Part shown: positions 41,188-44,687 of the stretch, one piece after another
Numbering within the stretch: position 1 is the first letter of the stretch
Layout of the letters: each line of letters starts with the position of its first letter
NCBI GenBank assembly: GCA_033762195.1
Contig: JANRLV010000119.1
Location: 1-44,687 of the forward strand
Direction: 5' to 3'
Origin: SpSt-398 sp033762195
GTDB taxonomy: Bacteria > Bacteroidota > Bacteroidia > Chitinophagales > Chitinophagaceae
Length of the DNA stretch: 44,687 bases
Made by a program: the position numbers and the translations under genes
Notes under the pieces: model-generated
What the model saw: only the letters and a program-made list of their open reading frames with translations
The model's database searches: none
Told to the model about the DNA's origin: nothing

Positions 41188-41694
41188 ATGAAAGTCCCAT
41201 TCCGTCCCCAGGGGGGATCCCGTCATATCGACCAGTTACAGATCAATGGATGCCGCTGGCTGGGCGATTTTCATGCAGAGCCATCCGATCATATGGCTGG
41301 GCAAACCTTCCAGATCAACCATAGCGGAGAATTAGAAAGCATCAGTGTTTACTGTGAAATGGTTCACCGCGAAGGGAAGATCAAAATGAGTTTGCATCAG
41401 TTTGATGAAAAGCAGCATGACTGGGGCCCTGAACTGGGAACCATGGAATTGGATATCAAGAAGATCAATGATCCTGCCTGGGTGGATTTTAACCTGGGAA
41501 AGGTAAGACTGGACAGCAACAGCCGCTACGGATTCCGGCTTCACACCAATGATGCATTGGTAGCCCTGGGCGAGGCTGTTTGGGGAAATGATAAAAAGGA
41601 ATTGACTGGAGAAGAATGGATAGCCAAAGGCAATGAAAAAGGCGGGCATTATTTTCGTTATTTCAGCCTGGTATACAGTGTGGGGATGAATTAA
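41188..41694 (+). CDS. Conserved-looking cytoplasmic protein, function unknown
   Basis: 168 aa, no signal peptide or membrane helix. It looks all-beta (QTFQINHSGELESISVYCEMVHREGKIKMSLHQFDEK, AWVDFNLGKVRLDSNSRYGFRLHTND), in the style of a galactose-binding-like jelly roll. It begins with Gly/Arg-rich PFRPQGGSRH. Followed by a large hairpin terminator. No family recognised. Confidence 0.6.
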   Translation: MKVPFRPQGGSRHIDQLQINGCRWLGDFHAEPSDHMAGQTFQINHSGELESISVYCEMVHREGKIKMSLHQFDEKQHDWGPELGTMELDIKKINDPAWVDFNLGKVRLDSNSRYGFRLHTNDALVALGEAVWGNDKKELTGEEWIAKGNEKGGHYFRYFSLVYSVGMN

Positions 41695-41726
41695 TACCAG
41701 GCCACCTGAGTAACACTTAAAGGAGA

Positions 41727-41802
41727 GAGACTGCTTCAAGCCAACCGATCGGGTAATTGACAAGGGTTCCCGGTCACAGGCTCTGAAGCAGTCTCGTTTT
41801 TT
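41727..41802 (+). terminator. Long structured terminator
   Basis: A perfect 12-bp stem (gagactgcttca, 41727-41738, with tgaagcagtctc, 41784-41795) is followed by gtttttt. The interior extends the pairing (agcc/ggct with one bulge, then gatcggg/cccggtc), giving a branched stem of about 70 bases, larger than an ordinary terminator. Confidence 0.75.
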
Positions 41803-41936
41803 GCCGTAACTACGCTTTTCCCACGCTCCGTATTTTGTGCAAACCGGCCTTGTAATCTTACCAAAAAAATCGAGCAAAACTGAGATTGACTCCGCTGTGT
41901 AAATGGCTTTTTTTTGTATTAGAAAAACCGTTGGCC

Positions 41937-42140
41937 ATGCAACTCATGATGTTTATTGGTAATGACCTGATAGAGGCCATTCCCTTAAATCCTGAAAACC
42001 TCCGTAAACCGGGGTATGTTGGCACGTTTAAACGCTGCCTGAAATCCAAGTACCAGGAATTGATTCAAATGGGACAGGAGAAGCCCGAGTTTCTGGTGAT
42101 CGAGGAGGCGAGAAAGGAAGAGGGAAGTCGTCAATCGTGA
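41937..42140 (+). CDS. Small protein, function unknown
   Basis: 67 aa from the ATG at 41937. The start MQLMMFIGNDLIEAIPLNPE is followed by a basic helix (GTFKRCLKSKYQELIQMGQ) and a charged end. The last residues (Ser-Arg-Gln-Ser) and the TGA stop are encoded by the first units of the heptad array beginning at 42127. No family recognised; a real gene is likely from the good start and composition, but support is modest. Confidence 0.5.
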   Translation: MQLMMFIGNDLIEAIPLNPENLRKPGYVGTFKRCLKSKYQELIQMGQEKPEFLVIEEARKEEGSRQS

Positions 42141-42345
42141 GACGTGAGACGTGAATCGTGAGACGTCAGTCGTGAGACGTGAGACGTGAGACGTCAACCG
42201 TGAGACGTCAATCGTGAGTGAATTACATTCACTATTCACTATTCACAATTCACCATTCACCCCACACCTCTCACGTCTCACGCCTCACGTCTCACGCCTC
42301 ACGTCTCACGCCTCACCTCTCACCCCTCACGATTCACGCCCCTCA
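42127..42345. repeat. Large inverted gtgagac heptad array
   Basis: About 15 left-arm units (gtgagac, gtgaatc, gtcagtc, gtcaatc) lead to the core gtgaattacattcac (42217-42231) and about 16 right-arm units (attcac, gtctcac, gcctcac, ccctcac). Nearly all have 7-bp period. The TGA stop codons of the genes on both sides (42138-42140 plus strand, 42343-42345 minus strand) lie within repeat units. Confidence 0.9.
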
Positions 42346-44226
42346 CAGCCCCTCCACACTCCGCTCCACAAACGCAGTCAGGTCCGCGCCTTTCAACATA
42401 CCTTGTGCTAATAAAGCCAGATCGTAAGCATGCTTAGCTATTTTAGTTTGATCTCCTTCATCGGCCTGTAGAATCTTTTCCACCAATTTGTGGTTGGCAT
42501 TGATAGAGACCTTATAAGAGTCGGGCATGTTGCCATAAAAACTCATACCTCCACCCATCTTGCTCATGTCCTTCATACGTCGCATCCATTCTTCCACGGT
42601 GATGGTTACAGGCATGGCTTCGGTAGGAAGACTTTCAATCTCCACATGCATGGCGGGATTATTGATCGCTTCTTCGAATACCGATTTGATTTTTCCGGTC
42701 TGTTCCTCAGTGAGTGCATGTTGTAAGCTGTCGGTTTTTTCGATCAGTTTGTCTACCACACCGGCATCCACGCGTTTGAAAGAGATCTTCTCGCCTTTCA
42801 TTTCCAGGTGATGGATGAAATGGTTGTCAATGGGGGAGTTCATCAATAACACATCATAATTCCTTTTCCGGGCGGCCTCCACATAGGTATGTTGTTTCTC
42901 GGCATCGGGTGTGTACAGATAGACCAGGGTGCCATGTTTGTCAGTTTGCGCCTCCTTGGTCTTTGCCTGGTATTCTTCGAGGGTAAAATGTTTTTCTTCT
43001 GTATTGGTCAGCAGGATGAATTCTTTTGCCTTTTCATAAAACTTATCCTCCGACAGGGCGCCATATTTTACAAAGAGACCGATATCATTCCATTTGGATT
43101 CATAGGAGGGGCGGTCTTTTTTGAAAAGTTCGCCGAGTTTGTCGGCCACCTTACGACTGATATAGCTATTGATCTTTTTTACATTGCTATCGGCCTGAAG
43201 AAAGGATCGGCTCACATTGAGGGGGATATCCGGGGAGTCAATGACCCCATGGAGGAGCATGAGGAATTCCGGAACGATATCTTTTACCTCATCGGTGATA
43301 AAGACCTGCCGGCTGTAGAGTTTGATCTTATTCTTCTGTACCTCGAAATCATTCTTGAGTTTTGGAAAATACAATACCCCGGTCAGGTTAAAGGGGTAGT
43401 CCACATTCAGGTGGATCCAGAACAAGGGTTCTTCTGAATAGGGATAGAGATCCTGGTAAAAGGCCAGGTAATCTTCATCTTTCAATTCGGCAGGGGCCTT
43501 GGTCCAGATCGGATGGGTGGTATTGATCACATCGTCCACCGTTTCGGTCTTGAACCTGGGTTTTCCTTCTTCATCTTCTCCATCGGGTATTTCTTCTTCG
43601 CGGGTACCAAAGACGATCGGTACAGGGAGGAAGCGGGCGTATTTAACCAGGATCTCCCTGAGCCGGCTTTCTTCGAGGTATTCCTGTGATTCCTCATTGA
43701 TATGGAGGATCACATCCGTACCCCGGTCACTCCGGTTTCCTTCGGCGATCTCAAAGGCGGTACTGCCGTCACAGGTCCAGCGGGCGGCTTCTGCGGCTGG
43801 TTGATAGGAGAGGGATTGGATCTCGACCTGATCCGCTACCATAAAGGCGGAGTAAAATCCGAGACCGAAACGACCGATGATCTCATTGGCGTCCCGGGCT
43901 TCTTTGAATTTCTCCATGAATTCCGTAGCTCCGGAGAAGGCCACCTGGTTGATGTATTTACGTATTTCCTCCGCGGTCATACCGATCCCCCGGTCGGAGA
44001 TCCGAATGGTTTTTGCCTCTTTATCCAGGGCGATCCGAATGGACAGATCCCCCAATTCCCCAGTGAAATGGCCCAGGGAAGCCAGTCTTTTCACTTTTTG
44101 GGTGGCATCCACCGCATTACTGACCAACTCCCGGAGGAAGATCTCCGTATCGGAGTATAAAAACTTCTTGATTATAGGGAAAATGTTCTCTGTGTTGATC
44201 GAAATGGTACCTTTTTCCTGTATCAT
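42343..44226 (-). CDS. htpG: Chaperone HtpG (Hsp90)
   Basis: 627 aa, full length. The GHKL ATPase has ELVSNAVDAT, ISDRGIGM, and GRFGLGFYSAFMVADQV with the lid glycines. The middle domain has the WIHLNVDYPFNLTGVLYFPK and IPLNVSRSFLQ segments. The C-terminal dimerisation region ends in VERSVEGL, without the eukaryotic MEEVD tail. It remodels client proteins with DnaK in the cytoplasm under stress. A -7-like TACCTTGC stands upstream in the gap. The stop codon lies in the adjoining heptad array. Confidence 0.96.
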   Translation of the reverse strand: MIQEKGTISINTENIFPIIKKFLYSDTEIFLRELVSNAVDATQKVKRLASLGHFTGELGDLSIRIALDKEAKTIRISDRGIGMTAEEIRKYINQVAFSGATEFMEKFKEARDANEIIGRFGLGFYSAFMVADQVEIQSLSYQPAAEAARWTCDGSTAFEIAEGNRSDRGTDVILHINEESQEYLEESRLREILVKYARFLPVPIVFGTREEEIPDGEDEEGKPRFKTETVDDVINTTHPIWTKAPAELKDEDYLAFYQDLYPYSEEPLFWIHLNVDYPFNLTGVLYFPKLKNDFEVQKNKIKLYSRQVFITDEVKDIVPEFLMLLHGVIDSPDIPLNVSRSFLQADSNVKKINSYISRKVADKLGELFKKDRPSYESKWNDIGLFVKYGALSEDKFYEKAKEFILLTNTEEKHFTLEEYQAKTKEAQTDKHGTLVYLYTPDAEKQHTYVEAARKRNYDVLLMNSPIDNHFIHHLEMKGEKISFKRVDAGVVDKLIEKTDSLQHALTEEQTGKIKSVFEEAINNPAMHVEIESLPTEAMPVTITVEEWMRRMKDMSKMGGGMSFYGNMPDSYKVSINANHKLVEKILQADEGDQTKIAKHAYDLALLAQGMLKGADLTAFVERSVEGL

Positions 44227-44380
44227 ATCCTTGATTTTTTCCGGGTTTAATTAGGCGCAAGGTAACAATCCGCGTTCCAAAACCATCCAAATTGCCACAT
44301 TGACAGCGCCCCCTTATGCACAGGTTATTCCGAATCAAAAAAAGAAAATTCCCCAATGAAGTTGGCATACAGAAATAGGC

Positions 44381-44388
44381 TATATTTG
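44381..44388 (+). promoter_or_regulatory. TAnnTTTG -7 box of the SWIB gene
   Basis: TATATTTG is an exact consensus match 44 bases before the ATG at 44433. A possible -33 ttgg lies at 44362-44365, at shorter than usual spacing. Confidence 0.5.
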
Positions 44389-44432
44389 GAGGGTTAATTA
44401 CTAAAACCCGTTAACATTCTAAAACAAAAACA

Positions 44433-44687
44433 ATGGCAAAGAAAGTCGCAAAAAAAGCCGTAAAGAAAGCCGCTAAGAAAGCAGCTCCAAAAAAAGCGAA
44501 GAAAGCCGCCCCTAAAAAAGCAGCAAAAAAAGCAGCTCCAAAGAAAAAAGCGGCTAAGAAAAAATCCGCCCGCAAACCCAATGCAGCCTTCATGAAAGCC
44601 CTTACCCCCAGCGCCGCTCTGGCCGCTGTGATCGGTAGCAAAGCAGTTCCCCGCACAGAAGCTGTGAAGAAGATCTGGGGTTATATC
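44433..44687 (+). CDS. SWIB/MDM2-domain protein with histone-like tail (partial, cut by right edge)
   Basis: 85 codons visible. Residues 2-50 are almost only Lys, Ala and Pro in KKAAKKAAPKK-type repeats, like the C-terminus of histone H1. From residue 52 the sequence (NAAFMKALTPSAALAAVIG..AVPRTEAVKKIWGYI) starts a SWIB domain. Such small SWIB proteins in Bacteroidota and chlamydiae are thought to bind DNA as nucleoid proteins. The rest of the SWIB domain is beyond the window. It is divergent from htpG. Confidence 0.88.
   Translation, partial: MAKKVAKKAVKKAAKKAAPKKAKKAAPKKAAKKAAPKKKAAKKKSARKPNAAFMKALTPSAALAAVIGSKAVPRTEAVKKIWGYI

Noticed and set aside
42127..42345. CRISPR array
   Set aside because: Unit length is 7 bases without spacers of fixed size, arms are inverted, and no cas gene is present.
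42214..42427. Overlapping open frames rich in Ser/His/Thr/Pro over the heptad array
   Set aside because: They are translations of 7-bp repeats, which read open in several frames; no start signal or domain.
44411..44656. Open frame on the minus strand rich in Ala/Phe
   Set aside because: It is the complement of the Lys/Ala repeat of the SWIB gene.

Overview
The window looks like a chromosomal segment of a Bacteroidota species, most likely of the Chitinophagaceae type. Reasons: promoter-like TAnnTTTG boxes sit just upstream of start codons and purine-rich ribosome binding sites are rare. The gene content also fits (CarboxypepD_reg/OMP_b-brl outer-membrane protein, DUF5606, YceI, 6-bladed beta-propeller and DUF3738 proteins, SWIB protein with a Lys/Ala-rich tail). 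Identification is by protein motifs read by eye; no database search was run.

Layout. 1-8779: AguB (cut by the left edge), a single-domain asparaginase, a RelE/ParE-type toxin-antitoxin pair, a PIF1/RecD-like helicase, an OmpA lipoprotein, a GH25 lysozyme, small envelope proteins, and a metal/redox group (MerC, SCO1, Fur family). 8780-21724: an AT-richer accessory island. It holds a divergent RND protein on the minus strand, then on the plus strand a small HTH regulator, four short secreted Cys-x7-Cys peptides in tandem, a terminator, a 6-bladed beta-propeller protein, a MauE-like membrane protein, a TlpA-DUF3738 fusion, and a complete MFP-RND-TolC efflux set. 21875-29188: M3 peptidase, DUF5606 protein, and an outer-membrane beta-barrel protein followed by an ECF sigma factor, a probable anti-sigma factor and two Spy/CpxP-like proteins. 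29262-44687: housekeeping genes (polA, uvrB, mgsA, recA, htpG, SWIB), interrupted at 32464-34421 by a deaminase plus TIR-STING gene pair.

Two regions are the best candidates for unusual biology. The first is the peptide/RND island, read as: make paralogous small peptides, export them through Sec, oxidise or survey their paired cysteines with the MauE/TlpA proteins, and pump them out through RND-TolC. No ABC/peptidase exporter is present. The second is a two-gene minus-strand unit, 5 nt apart, of a zinc nucleoside-deaminase-like protein and a TIR-STING effector. No recognisable CD-NTase lies anywhere in the window, which differs from the usual STING-type CBASS.

A third theme is the intergenic DNA. 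Many gaps are filled by short tandem repeats, often of 7-bp period, arranged as opposing arms that form long hairpins. Several motif families recur, some arrays supply the stop codons of the genes beside them, and one similar segment appears inside the polA linker.
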